Positions 15,877 to 23,267 of a stretch of DNA of 28,454 nt are shown one piece after another; positions within the stretch are counted from its first letter, which is position 1, and every line of letters starts with the position of its first letter. The notes under the pieces were generated by a model. It saw nothing but the letters and a program-made list of their open reading frames with translations. It was not told the DNA's origin and ran no database searches. The translations under genes were made by a program, and so were the position numbers. The DNA is taken from contig DATKRK010000084.1 of NCBI GenBank assembly GCA_035532215.1, positions 1 to 28,454 on the forward strand, in the 5' to 3' direction. Source of the DNA: JAICIG01 sp035532215 (GTDB lineage: Bacteria; Planctomycetota; Planctomycetia; Pirellulales; JAICIG01).

Positions 15877-16683
15877 ATGCAAGGGTTGGAAAGAATTGGC
15901 GATCGCCGCTGGAAAACGCAGTTGGCGGCTTTGGGAGCGTCGCTGGCGGTCTTGCTCGGCGCAGGCCTCACCGCTCGCGCGCAGGCTCAAGAGCGAGTTC
16001 GCGGGACGGTCGAACGCCTGACCACGGCGCCGAAAGGCGAAATTGACGGCGCGATCCTCGACGACGGCACGACACTGCACTGGCCGCCGCACCTGGAAGG
16101 CGAATTCAGGCGCGCCATCGTGGTGGGCGACGAAGTCGAAGCGACGGGCCGGCAGGAAACCGGCAAGAGCGGCGAAGAGCGATTCGAGGTCGTGCGGTTG
16201 ACAAACCTCGAAACCAACGCCTCGGCGGCGAACGACGATCGTCGGCCGCCGAAGCCTCCCAAGGGACCCAAAGAACGCGGCCCGCGCCGCGGCCCAGGCG
16301 TCGAGGACCGGAGAATCACGACGATCAAAGGCGTGGTGCGCCGCCTGACCACGGCGCCGAAAGGCGAGATCGACGGCGCGATTCTCGACGACGGCACGAC
16401 GCTGCACTGGCCGCCCCATCTGGAAGGCCCGTTCAAGGACGTCGCCGTCGTGGGCGATCGGGTCGAGGCGACCGGAAGCAACGAGACCGGCAAGCGCGGC
16501 GAAGAGCGATTCGAGGTCGTGCGGTTGACGAACCTGAAAACGAACGCCGCCGCCGGAAACGACGCGGGCCGCGCGAAACCTCCACGCGCCCGTCCAGACG
16601 ACGTCGACGAGCGATTGCGCGCCTTGGAAGAACAGGTGCGGCGGATCGAGCGCAAACTCGATCGGCTGATTGACGAACGGTGA
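15877..16683 (+). CDS. Secreted protein with duplicated OB-like domain and coiled coil
   Basis: This 268-residue protein has a signal peptide ending near AQAQ at 35-38. Two near-identical modules follow, at residues 41-114 and 151-223, each with LTTAPKGEIDGAILDDGTTL, HWPPHLEG, VVGDxVEATG and EERFEVVRLTNL. The strand pattern suggests an OB-like beta barrel. A basic Pro-rich linker (residues 121-146) separates them, and a C-terminal helix (241-266, DERLRALEEQVRRIERKLD) looks like a coiled coil for oligomerisation. AAGGAG at 15864-15869 is seven bases before the ATG at 15877, which fixes the start against longer frames. The DNA of the modules is also closely similar, so the duplication is recent or homogenised. 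Function is unknown. Confidence 0.82.
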   Translation: MQGLERIGDRRWKTQLAALGASLAVLLGAGLTARAQAQERVRGTVERLTTAPKGEIDGAILDDGTTLHWPPHLEGEFRRAIVVGDEVEATGRQETGKSGEERFEVVRLTNLETNASAANDDRRPPKPPKGPKERGPRRGPGVEDRRITTIKGVVRRLTTAPKGEIDGAILDDGTTLHWPPHLEGPFKDVAVVGDRVEATGSNETGKRGEERFEVVRLTNLKTNAAAGNDAGRAKPPRARPDDVDERLRALEEQVRRIERKLDRLIDER

Positions 16684-16755
16684 TCCGCGTTCGCCGCAGT
16701 TCAACCGCGGATGAAACACCGATCGAATCTAGGGCGGCCTTCGGCCGCAACCAAG

Positions 16756-16844
16756 GTAGCAGGCACATTCCATGTGCCGTCGCCCGAAGCGGGCTTAAGC
16801 TTCATCGCAGGGTCGGCGACGGCACACAGGAGTGTGCCTGCTAC
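16756..16844. repeat. Long inverted repeat, GTAGCAGGCACA type
   Basis: The left arm, GTAGCAGGCACATTCCATGT continuing to 16784, pairs with its inverse at 16815-16844. Arms are 29-30 bp with a few mismatches around the CAGGAG step, and 30 bp of unpaired sequence lies between. It sits after the OB-like gene and before the MFS promoter region. It encodes nothing and has the form of a dispersed planctomycete intergenic repeat or MITE. Confidence 0.75.
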
Positions 16845-16921
16845 TTTGGCGCAAGCGTAGTTTGCGTCGGCCCGGCATGAAATCTTGGCGATGCGCAATG
16901 AAATCGGAGGTTGGTAGTACG

Positions 16922-18157
16922 ATGGATGGGCGCAATCGAATCGGCTTGTACGCCTCGTATGGGCTCGGCCTGTCGGGCATCGGCTTCACGTTGCCCTACT
17001 TGCCGCTGTACCTCGGCGAAAAGGGTTTGTCGGATACGCAGATCAGTTCCATCAGCGCGTTGGCCGCCCTGGCCGCCTTGGCTCAGTTCCCTTTGGGGCT
17101 TTGGTCCGACCGGCTGCGCTCGCGCAAGCCGTTCTTGTGCGCGTCGCTGGGCTTGCTGGCGGCCGCCACGTTTTTGCTGCCTCGCGCCGAGAGCACGCTC
17201 GCCTTGGGCCTGTTGGTGGTGCTGTTCGCCGAAAACGGCTTGTGTCGCGCCGTCGTCGAAAGCCTGTCCGGCGCCGAGGCCGCAAGCCTGGCGCCGCCCG
17301 GCCAGGTCGGCGCCGCGATGGGCGCGTTGCGATTCTGGAAGCCCGTCGCCGTCGTCTCCGTGACGCTCGCCGGCGGCTGGTACGCCGAGCGGTTCGGAAT
17401 CGAATCGATTTTCGCCTGGCTGATCGTGCTGCAGGGCCTGGCGTTCGTGGCATCCTTGCTGATCCACGATCGAGAGCGGCAAGAGCCGTCGGACGAACTG
17501 CCAGCGATCGCCAGTGAGGCGAGCGAAAGGGGACCGAGTCCCCGAGGCTGGGATCGTTCGCTGTGGGCGTTCATCGCGGCGATGATCCTGTTTCACGCCT
17601 GCAACGCGCCCGGCGGAGTTTACCTGGGCTTGTTCATGGCGCGCGATCTGGCGGCGCCGACCGTACTGCTGTCGTACGCCTTTATCGTCAGCATGGTCGT
17701 CTGGATGTTGCTGGCCCGACCGGCAGGCCGCCTGGCCGATCGCTGGGGACGCCGGCCGCTGTTGATCTTCGCCTGGACGATCATGGCGGCGCGATTGGCC
17801 CTGATCGCCTTGGCCCGTTCGCCCTGGGAAATCGTGGCGATTCAAGTGCTCGACGGCGCCGCCAGCGGATTGTTCTCGATTCTCTGCGCCGCCTGGGTCA
17901 CCGACCGCTTGGGCGCCGCCGAGCGCGTTAGCGAAGCGCAAGTGATCGTGGGCGCCTCGCTCGTGCTGGGTTCGGCCATTGGGCCGGCGCTTTCGGGGCC
18001 GATCGCCGAGGCCCTCGGTTATCGAGGCTTATTCGGACTATTGGCGGGCGTTGGGGCGCTGGCGACCGCCGTGGTCGTCTTCTGCGTGCCGGAAACGTTG
18101 GGCGTTATCGGAAAGTCGTCGGAAGCTCGGAGCGTTGAATTTGCCGAGGTTCCGTAG
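16922..18157 (+). CDS. Major facilitator superfamily transporter
   Basis: This 411-residue protein has about 12 hydrophobic segments in two halves. MFS motif-A forms appear in both halves, FGPLWSDR-like as GLWSDRLRSRKPFL in loop 2-3 and GRLADRWGRRPLLI in loop 8-9. It would move a small solute against or with an ion gradient across the inner membrane. The substrate cannot be told. The long loop near 205-235 (DRERQEPSDELPAIAS) is the usual central cytoplasmic loop. ATG 16922 follows GGAGGT (16906-16911) by ten bases; in-frame ATGs at 16898 and earlier lie outside the family's start. The final codons and the stop fall in the inverted repeat that follows, so the C-terminal end may have been set by that element. 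Confidence 0.92.
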   Translation: MDGRNRIGLYASYGLGLSGIGFTLPYLPLYLGEKGLSDTQISSISALAALAALAQFPLGLWSDRLRSRKPFLCASLGLLAAATFLLPRAESTLALGLLVVLFAENGLCRAVVESLSGAEAASLAPPGQVGAAMGALRFWKPVAVVSVTLAGGWYAERFGIESIFAWLIVLQGLAFVASLLIHDRERQEPSDELPAIASEASERGPSPRGWDRSLWAFIAAMILFHACNAPGGVYLGLFMARDLAAPTVLLSYAFIVSMVVWMLLARPAGRLADRWGRRPLLIFAWTIMAARLALIALARSPWEIVAIQVLDGAASGLFSILCAAWVTDRLGAAERVSEAQVIVGASLVLGSAIGPALSGPIAEALGYRGLFGLLAGVGALATAVVVFCVPETLGVIGKSSEARSVEFAEVP

Positions 18158-18212
18158 GACGGACTTCCAGTCCGTCTCCCGCCGGGTGACGGACCGGAGG
18201 TCCATCCTACGG
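18152..18212. repeat. 25-bp inverted repeat overlapping the MFS stop codon
   Basis: CCGTAGGACGGACTTCCAGT continuing to 18176 is inverted at 18188-18212 with three mismatches and an 11-bp loop. The stop codon of the MFS gene (TAG, 18155-18157) is part of the left arm. The hairpin follows translation directly and could act as terminator or mRNA end protector. The style matches dispersed repeats of the group. Confidence 0.75.
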
Positions 18213-18291
18213 TCGCTCGGCGAGCACCAGGCAAAGGCCATCCCATCACGAATTATCTCGTCCGTGCATCGGCGGCGCTGATCGCGCGAGA

Positions 18292-18297
18292 TAGAAT
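18292..18297 (+). promoter_or_regulatory. -10 box upstream of the histidine kinase gene
   Basis: TAGAAT lies 45 bp before the TTG start of the kinase, as in the cassette promoter at 12768. No convincing -35 box is found at the right distance, so the call rests on one element. Confidence 0.3.
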
Positions 18298-18341
18298 TAG
18301 GACCGTTTTCTTTAACCCATTGGAATGCGGAAACTTTACGC

Positions 18342-19766
18342 TTGAACTTACGCCTGCAAATGATGCTGGTGGCGTTGCTGTTTTTGGGCTCGTTGTCGGC
18401 CCTGGCGTTCAACGTGTTCACCGTCCAGGTTTCGCCCGAACGCGAGCGGGCCGTTCGCCGCCAGGTGCGCGAAGCCAGCCAGACGATGGCCGAGCAAGCG
18501 TCGCAGTTCGCGGCGAGCGAATCGCTGGCGGCGCCCGATTTCGAACGGCTCAACCGACAATTGGCCGAAATCTCCGAGACTGCACTGGCCGACTTTCCCG
18601 GCGTGGAAGGCGGATTCTATCTGGACCAGGGATTCGATCGCTTCGCGGGTTACGCGTATCCCACGCGCGACGCAGGTCGCAAACCGCCGCACGATCGCGA
18701 GCATCGTCCTTCCCGCCGCAAGAAAGCTCCGCCCGAGGGCGGTCCGCTCCGCAGCGATCCGCCGCCCTTGGAAACGCCCTACATTCGCTTGCAGGCTCGA
18801 GACAGTTTGCAGAGCGAGCCCGGCGAGTTTTTGCTCTCGATTCACGACATCCGCCTGAGCCGCGTAATGATTTTGACCGAACCGGTCGGCGCCGCGCAGC
18901 CGGCGAGAATGGCCGTCTGGGTCATGTATCGGCTGATCGAGCCCGGACAAGCCGACAGCCAGGTGAAACGCTACCAGGCTTCGACCGCCCTGGCGATCGG
19001 CGGTTTGGCGCTGGCGATGGCGTTGATGGCGAATCTCGGCCGCAATCTCGCTCGCCAGCGGCGCGAACAACAGCAGCTCCGCGAGGAACTGCGCCGCAGC
19101 GAGCACCTGGCGGCATTGGGCAAGCTCCTGGCTGGCGTAGCGCACGAGGTTCGCAATCCGCTGGCCGCGATTCGCTCGACCGTGCAGTTGTGGCAGCGGC
19201 TGCCGGAGACTTCGCGCTCGCCCGCCTCGCTCGACGCCGTCGTGCAGGCCGTCGACCGGATGAACCGCACGGTCGGCCAGTTGCTGCTATTTTCGCGCGC
19301 CGATCACAGCCGGCGCGAGCGGGTGAACATCAACGCCCTCTGGCAGGAAACGCTGGAGTTGATCGCGGCGCAGGCCGCCGAGCAAGGCGTCGATCGTGAA
19401 AGCGAACTGGCGCCGAATCTGCCGGCGGTCGACGGCTCGGCCGGCGCCTTGCGGCAGGCGTTCTTGAACCTGGCGACGAACGCCCTGCAGGCCATGCCCG
19501 ACGGCGGCAAGTTGCGCGTGAAGACGGCCTACGACGCGCGCGCCCGCGAGGTCGAAATCGAAATCCGCGACACGGGGCCGGGCATCTCGGCCGACGACCA
19601 ACGGCGCCTGTTCGAGCCGTTTTTCACCACGCGGCCCGAAGGCACGGGCTTGGGGCTGGCGATGTGCCGCGAGATTCTCGTGCAGCACGGAGGGCAGATC
19701 GAGTACCTGTCGGAGACCGGCGGAGCGACGTTTCGCCTGCGGCTGCCTGCCTGGCAAAACAACTGA
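18342..19766 (+). CDS. NtrB/AtoS-type sensor histidine kinase
   Basis: This 474-residue inner-membrane kinase has TM1 (about 8-26) and TM2 (about 212-232) flanking a periplasmic sensor region of roughly 185 residues. That region includes a basic Pro-rich stretch (110-143) and no recognised PAS fold. Autophosphorylated His268 lies in the H box AGVAHEVRNPLAAI. The N box is NLATNALQAM, G1 is DTGPGI and G2 is GTGLGLA, followed by a compact ATPase end. The start is TTG 18342 (MNLRLQMMLVALL); the next ATGs would trim the basic residues that precede TM1. The stop lies nine bases before the response-regulator gene, so the two are an operon. The stimulus is unknown. Confidence 0.94.
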   Translation: MNLRLQMMLVALLFLGSLSALAFNVFTVQVSPERERAVRRQVREASQTMAEQASQFAASESLAAPDFERLNRQLAEISETALADFPGVEGGFYLDQGFDRFAGYAYPTRDAGRKPPHDREHRPSRRKKAPPEGGPLRSDPPPLETPYIRLQARDSLQSEPGEFLLSIHDIRLSRVMILTEPVGAAQPARMAVWVMYRLIEPGQADSQVKRYQASTALAIGGLALAMALMANLGRNLARQRREQQQLREELRRSEHLAALGKLLAGVAHEVRNPLAAIRSTVQLWQRLPETSRSPASLDAVVQAVDRMNRTVGQLLLFSRADHSRRERVNINALWQETLELIAAQAAEQGVDRESELAPNLPAVDGSAGALRQAFLNLATNALQAMPDGGKLRVKTAYDARAREVEIEIRDTGPGISADDQRRLFEPFFTTRPEGTGLGLAMCREILVQHGGQIEYLSETGGATFRLRLPAWQNN

Positions 19767-19775
19767 GTTGAAAGC

Positions 19776-21161
19776 ATGTCCGCCCCGCCTCGCTCGCCGA
19801 TCACGATCCTCGTCGCCGACGACGACCCGACGATCCGCGCCAATTTGGCGACGCTGCTCGAAAGCGAGGGGTATCGCGTCCTCGAAGCAGCCGACGGGCG
19901 ACAGGCCGCCGAGCGCTGGGCCGACCGTGCGATATCGTTGGTCTTGCTCGATCTGAAAATGCCCGGCGCCGGCGGGCTGGAACTGCTCGGCGAGTTTCAA
20001 GACCGGCTGGAAGAAACGCCGGCGATCGTCATCACCGCGTTCGGCGGCAGCCAGGCGGCCATCGAGGCCATGAAGCTGGGCGCCTACGACTACATCACCA
20101 AGCCGTTCGATCTCGACGAAGTGTTGTTCACCGTTCGTCGGGCCCTCGCGCAGCAAGCCCTGGTGGCCCAAGTGCAATCGCTGGCCGTCGATCGCGAGGC
20201 GGAGCCTGCCGGCGCCGATGAAGAACTGGTCGGCCGCACGCCCGCCATGCTGCAGGTCTTCAAGACCATCGGCCGGCTGGCCACGACCGAAGAGACCGTG
20301 TTGATTCTCGGCGAAAGCGGCACGGGCAAGGAATTGATCGCCAACGCGATCCACGGCAATTCGCGCCGCGCCGCCCGGCCGCTCGTCAAGGTGAACTCGG
20401 CGGCGCTCAGCCCGATGCTGCTGGAAAGCGAATTGTTCGGTCACGAGCGGGGCGCCTTCACCGGGGCGGTGGCGCGCCGCATCGGCCGCTTCGAGCAGGC
20501 CCATGGCGGCACGCTGTTTCTCGACGAAATCGGCGATCTGGACGTCGAGCTGCAAGCCAAACTGCTGCGCGTGGTCCAGACGGGCGCTTTCGAGCGCGTG
20601 GGCGGCAACGAAACCGTGCATGCCGACGTGCGCGTGATTTCGGCCACCAATCGCGATTTGACGGGACTCGTCGCCGAAGGCAAGTTCCGCGAGGATCTCT
20701 ATTATCGCTTGCACGTGGTGACGATCGAACTGCCCCCGTTGCGCGAGCGACGCGAAGATATTCCGCTGTTGGCCGAGCACCTCGTCGGCCGGCTGGCCAG
20801 AAAATACGACTGGCCTCAATTGGCCCTTTCGCCCGAGGCGCTCGATTGGCTCACTCGCCAGCCTTGGCCCGGCAACGTCCGCGAATTGCAGAACGTGCTG
20901 GCCCGCGCCGCGGCGCTGGCGCGCGGGCGACTGATTCTGACCGACGATCTCAAGCCGCCGCCGCAGGCCGCGAACGCCAAGTCCAAGCCGACCAGCAATG
21001 CGACGCTTCCGCTCAAAGAAATCCTGGCCGAAACCGAGCGCCGGGTGATTGCCGAAGCCCTCGATCAGTGCGACTGGAACCGCACCCGAGCCGCGCAATT
21101 GCTGGGCATCAGCCGCCGGCAACTGTTCGACAAGATTCGGCAATACGGCTTGCAACCTTAG
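19776..21161 (+). CDS. NtrC-family sigma-54-dependent response regulator
   Basis: This 461-residue protein has three domains. The receiver (about 10-125) has acidic pocket DDD (15-17), phospho-acceptor Asp59 in LVLLDLKMPG and Lys109. The AAA+ sigma-54 activator domain (about 150-390) has Walker A GESGTGKE at 179-186, the sigma-54 contact loop GAFTGA at 226-231, Walker B TLFLDEIGD and the arginine-finger region. The Fis-type helix-turn-helix at 425-460 includes AAQLLGISRRQLFDKI. It is activated by phosphorylation from the kinase encoded just upstream and opens sigma-54 promoters by ATP hydrolysis. GAFTGA is intact, so it should be a true activator. Its targets are not known. A near-consensus sigma-54 promoter lies 1.5 kb downstream at 22690-22705. 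Confidence 0.96.
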   Translation: MSAPPRSPITILVADDDPTIRANLATLLESEGYRVLEAADGRQAAERWADRAISLVLLDLKMPGAGGLELLGEFQDRLEETPAIVITAFGGSQAAIEAMKLGAYDYITKPFDLDEVLFTVRRALAQQALVAQVQSLAVDREAEPAGADEELVGRTPAMLQVFKTIGRLATTEETVLILGESGTGKELIANAIHGNSRRAARPLVKVNSAALSPMLLESELFGHERGAFTGAVARRIGRFEQAHGGTLFLDEIGDLDVELQAKLLRVVQTGAFERVGGNETVHADVRVISATNRDLTGLVAEGKFREDLYYRLHVVTIELPPLRERREDIPLLAEHLVGRLARKYDWPQLALSPEALDWLTRQPWPGNVRELQNVLARAAALARGRLILTDDLKPPPQAANAKSKPTSNATLPLKEILAETERRVIAEALDQCDWNRTRAAQLLGISRRQLFDKIRQYGLQP

Positions 21162-21286
21162 TTTTTTCCGGCGGGCAAGGCGCCCAACGCCGCCGTTTTG
21201 CGATGGCTCCTCTTGACGCCGTCCTTGCCCGAACGACATGCTTCCGAGCTTGAATCACCTGCCTTAAGAAAAGAAAGCGAGTTTGC

Positions 21287-22531
21287 GTGCCTAGCGGTTC
21301 ATCCAACGCCTTGTTGGCCTCTGTCATCTTCGGCTTGACCTACGCCGGCCTGGCGATCGGCAAGGCGCCGGGCTTGAGAATGGACCGAGCGGGCATCGCC
21401 CTGGTCGGCGCGGCCGCGATGTTGGCCTGCGGCGCGCTCGACCTGCAGGCCGCGGCGAAAGCCGTCGATTACGAAACCCTGATGCTGCTGTTCGGCATGA
21501 TGGTCGTCGCGGCGCATCTCAAATTGTCGGGCTTTTTTGCCTTGGCCACCGAGAAGATCGCCGCGCATTGTTCCGGCCCGCGGTCGTTGCTGGCAGTGAT
21601 CGTTGCGCTCGGCGGCGTGCTCTCGGCGTTTCTGGTCAACGACGTGGTCTGCGTCGCCATGACGCCGTTGGTGCTCAGCCTGTGCCGCAGCTTGAAGCGG
21701 CCGGCCGTTCCCTACCTGGTCGGCTTGGCCACCGCCTCGAACATCGGTTCGGTCGCCACGATCACCGGCAACCCGCAAAACATGATCATCGGCTCGCTTT
21801 CCGGCATTTCGTATCTGCGTTTTTCGGCCCGGTTGGCGCCGATCGCCGTGGCAGGCTTGATCCTCAATTTCTTGATCGTGGCCTGGATCTATCGCAAAAC
21901 GCTGGGCGAGACGGTCGAATACGCCTTTGGCCCAAGCTATGCGGCCCGGCCGCGCGTCCATCGCTTCTTGCTCGTCAAAAGCCTGGCGGCGACGCTGGTT
22001 ACGATCTCGCTGTTCTTCGCCGGCCGGCCGATCGCCCTGGTCGCTCTCGGCGCCGCCGGATTCCTAATGCTCGGCCGCGTGCGCCCCGAAAAGATCTACC
22101 GCGCCGTCGATTGGCCGCTGTTGGTGATGTTTGCGGGGTTGTTCGTGGTCGTCCGAGCGTTCGAACTCAACGTCGTGCGCACTTGGGGCTTCGAACGCTG
22201 GCCGGCGCTGCGCGAGTCGCCCGTGGCGATGGTCAGCCTGTTGTCGCTGGCCCTATCGAACCTCGTTTCCAATGTTCCGGCGGTGCTGCTGTTCAAACCG
22301 CTGGTGGAAGTCGTGCCGCAGCCCGAGCCGGCTTGGCTGGCGCTGGCGATGTCGAGCACCCTGGCCGGCAACCTGACAGTGCTCGGCTCGGTGGCGAACC
22401 TGATCGTGGTCGAAAGCGCTCGGCGAGCTGGGACTCGACTGGGTTTCTTCGAATACCTCAAAGTCGGCGTTCCGCTGACTTTGCTGACCACTCTCGTCGG
22501 CGTCGCCTGGCTGACGTTGACACGCTATTGA
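21287..22531 (+). CDS. Ion transporter of the ArsB/NhaD/CitMHS superfamily
   Basis: This 414-residue protein has about 11 hydrophobic segments. Repeated signatures VNDVVCVAMTPLVLSL and ATASNIGSVATITGNPQNMI, and in the second half LSNLVSNVPAVLLFKPLV and SSTLAGNLTVLGSVANLIV, are the paired hairpin motifs of the ion-transporter superfamily that includes ArsB, NhaD and citrate carriers. The family moves anions or sodium/protons. Which one cannot be told, though GNPQN and TVLGSVANLI are ArsB/NhaD-like. The start is GTG 21287; upstream is a purine run (AAGAAAGCGAG). It lies 126 bp after the response regulator in the same direction and could be co-regulated with it. Confidence 0.88.
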   Translation: MPSGSSNALLASVIFGLTYAGLAIGKAPGLRMDRAGIALVGAAAMLACGALDLQAAAKAVDYETLMLLFGMMVVAAHLKLSGFFALATEKIAAHCSGPRSLLAVIVALGGVLSAFLVNDVVCVAMTPLVLSLCRSLKRPAVPYLVGLATASNIGSVATITGNPQNMIIGSLSGISYLRFSARLAPIAVAGLILNFLIVAWIYRKTLGETVEYAFGPSYAARPRVHRFLLVKSLAATLVTISLFFAGRPIALVALGAAGFLMLGRVRPEKIYRAVDWPLLVMFAGLFVVVRAFELNVVRTWGFERWPALRESPVAMVSLLSLALSNLVSNVPAVLLFKPLVEVVPQPEPAWLALAMSSTLAGNLTVLGSVANLIVVESARRAGTRLGFFEYLKVGVPLTLLTTLVGVAWLTLTRY

Positions 22532-22539
22532 GAAAGCGC

Positions 22540-22561
22540 AAAAAAACGGGGGCCTCTGACG
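22540..22561 (-). terminator. U-tract and 3' arm of the small RNA terminator
   Basis: On the minus strand the 13-bp stem arm CGTCAGAGGCCCC (22561-22549) is followed by CG (22548-22547) and seven Ts (22546-22540). On the plus strand the same bases are A7 before the stem, so it would not terminate the transporter transcript. The orientation therefore argues for minus-strand transcription here. The loop enclosed by the stem is long (61 nt) and internally structured. Confidence 0.55.
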
Positions 22562-22680
22562 CGCCACGTACACATTGGCTGTGCAGGACGGTCAGGGGCA
22601 AGTCAACCGTCCGGCCGGTAGTCGTCAGAGGCCCCGCGGGCCAGTCAAACGTTAGGGCTCGTCTCGTAAGCCGAGCGGTC
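22540..22680 (-). ncRNA. Predicted ~140-nt structured small RNA
   Basis: On the minus strand the segment begins about 12 bases after a sigma-54 promoter and ends at seven Ts. Structure seen: a 5' hairpin GCUCG/CGAGC (22676-22672 with 22661-22657). A 13-bp perfect outer stem, GGGGCCUCUGACG, pairs 22635-22623 with 22561-22549. Inside it are two hairpins, GGACGGU/ACCGUCC (22612-22606 with 22592-22586) and CACA/TGTG (22583-22580 with 22574-22571). CG and U7 follow at once, the form of an intrinsic terminator. It is antiparallel to both neighbouring genes, so it is not a leader or tail of either. I do not match it to 6S, SRP, tmRNA or RNase P RNA. Transcription is predicted, not shown. Confidence 0.5.
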
Positions 22681-22689
22681 TTCTCGTAT

Positions 22690-22705
22690 AGCAGACCGCG
22701 TGCCA
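22690..22705 (-). promoter_or_regulatory. Near-consensus sigma-54 promoter
   Basis: On the minus strand, TGGCACG-CGGT-CTGCT has the -24 GG and -12 GC elements with the exact ten-base separation of the consensus TGGCACGNNNNTTGCW. Only the first T of TTGC differs. Transcription should start about 12 bases on, near 22679. It is intergenic and points at the structured segment. The sigma-54 activator at 19776-21161 is a candidate controller, but that is inference. Confidence 0.55.
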
Positions 22706-23193
22706 GAGACCCGCGCGGACCGGATTTGCATGCGATTGTCGATTGCAACTCGTTCGAATAACACGCGTTGCGAGGTTTAATCTCATTTTGAGGCTGCCAG
22801 CCGCAGGGCTTGCTCGCAACCGAGCGCGAAGAACAATTGCACAGTCGGATGGATGATCTTGCCTAAGTTTCCACCCAGAGGAGTTAAAAGCGCGACCTTT
22901 CGTCCGTTTTGAGCCCCATCGCGTCCCGAAATGAGACCGGCCCGACAACCAGCAATACTAAGTGCATATATTTATTGCCTTTACGAAACACGCGCCAACA
23001 TCCTTGGACGCAGTCGTCTCGGCACGGCGCCACGCCGAAAGACGAACCTTCAAGAGCGTAATCGGTGCGGCGTTCCCAAAATGAGACTCGACTTTCTCGC
23101 TTGTTATTTGCCCGCCGAGAGCGAATTGCCCAAACCGCTTTCGGCTTGACTTCGTACAGCGAATGCGCGGCTGTCGCCGGCGGCGTCGGGTTG

Positions 23194-23199
23194 TATATT
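23194..23199 (+). promoter_or_regulatory. -10 box of the kdsA operon
   Basis: TATATT (one mismatch to TATAAT), 74 bp ahead of the ATG at 23268. The -35 region (CTGTCG at 23171-23176, 17 bp away) is weak. It would give a leader of about 60 nt. Confidence 0.35.
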
Positions 23200-23267
23200 G
23201 GAAAGCTTATCCTTCGGAAAAGAAAGTGTCGCCGTTGCCAGAGAATCCGCCCCCGCTGTCGACCCCT

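Larger units (their letters stand above)
22532..23267. other. 736-bp spacer without a protein gene; likely small RNA locus
   Basis: No intact protein gene is supported. Nearest the transporter is the minus-strand RNA candidate (22540-22680). It is followed on the minus strand's upstream side by its sigma-54 promoter and possible activator sites: TTGCA/TGCAA at 22726-22748 and GCAAC/GTTGC at 22745-22771. A startless minus-strand frame covers 22783-22974. Three related AAATGAGA phrases occur (22783-22791 inverted, 22930-22937, 23080-23087). A 10-bp hairpin stands at 23114-23145 (GCCGAGAGCG with CGCTTTCGGC). The kdsA promoter lies at the right end. Confidence 0.6.

Noticed and set aside
19287..21239. 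650-codon minus-strand open frame, the longest in the window
   Set aside because: It is the antisense of the kinase and NtrC-type regulator genes, whose catalytic motifs on the plus strand are unambiguous.
21162..21286. Possible terminator (GGCGG...CCGCC then TTTT) after the response regulator
   Set aside because: The stem is only about five pairs with a long loop and the T run is four bases, so it is not distinguishable from background.
22549..22635. SRP (4.5S), 6S or tmRNA identity for the structured segment
   Set aside because: The SRP core with its GGAA tetraloop and AGCAGCC, the open-bubble layout of 6S and the tRNA-like ends of tmRNA are all absent on both strands.
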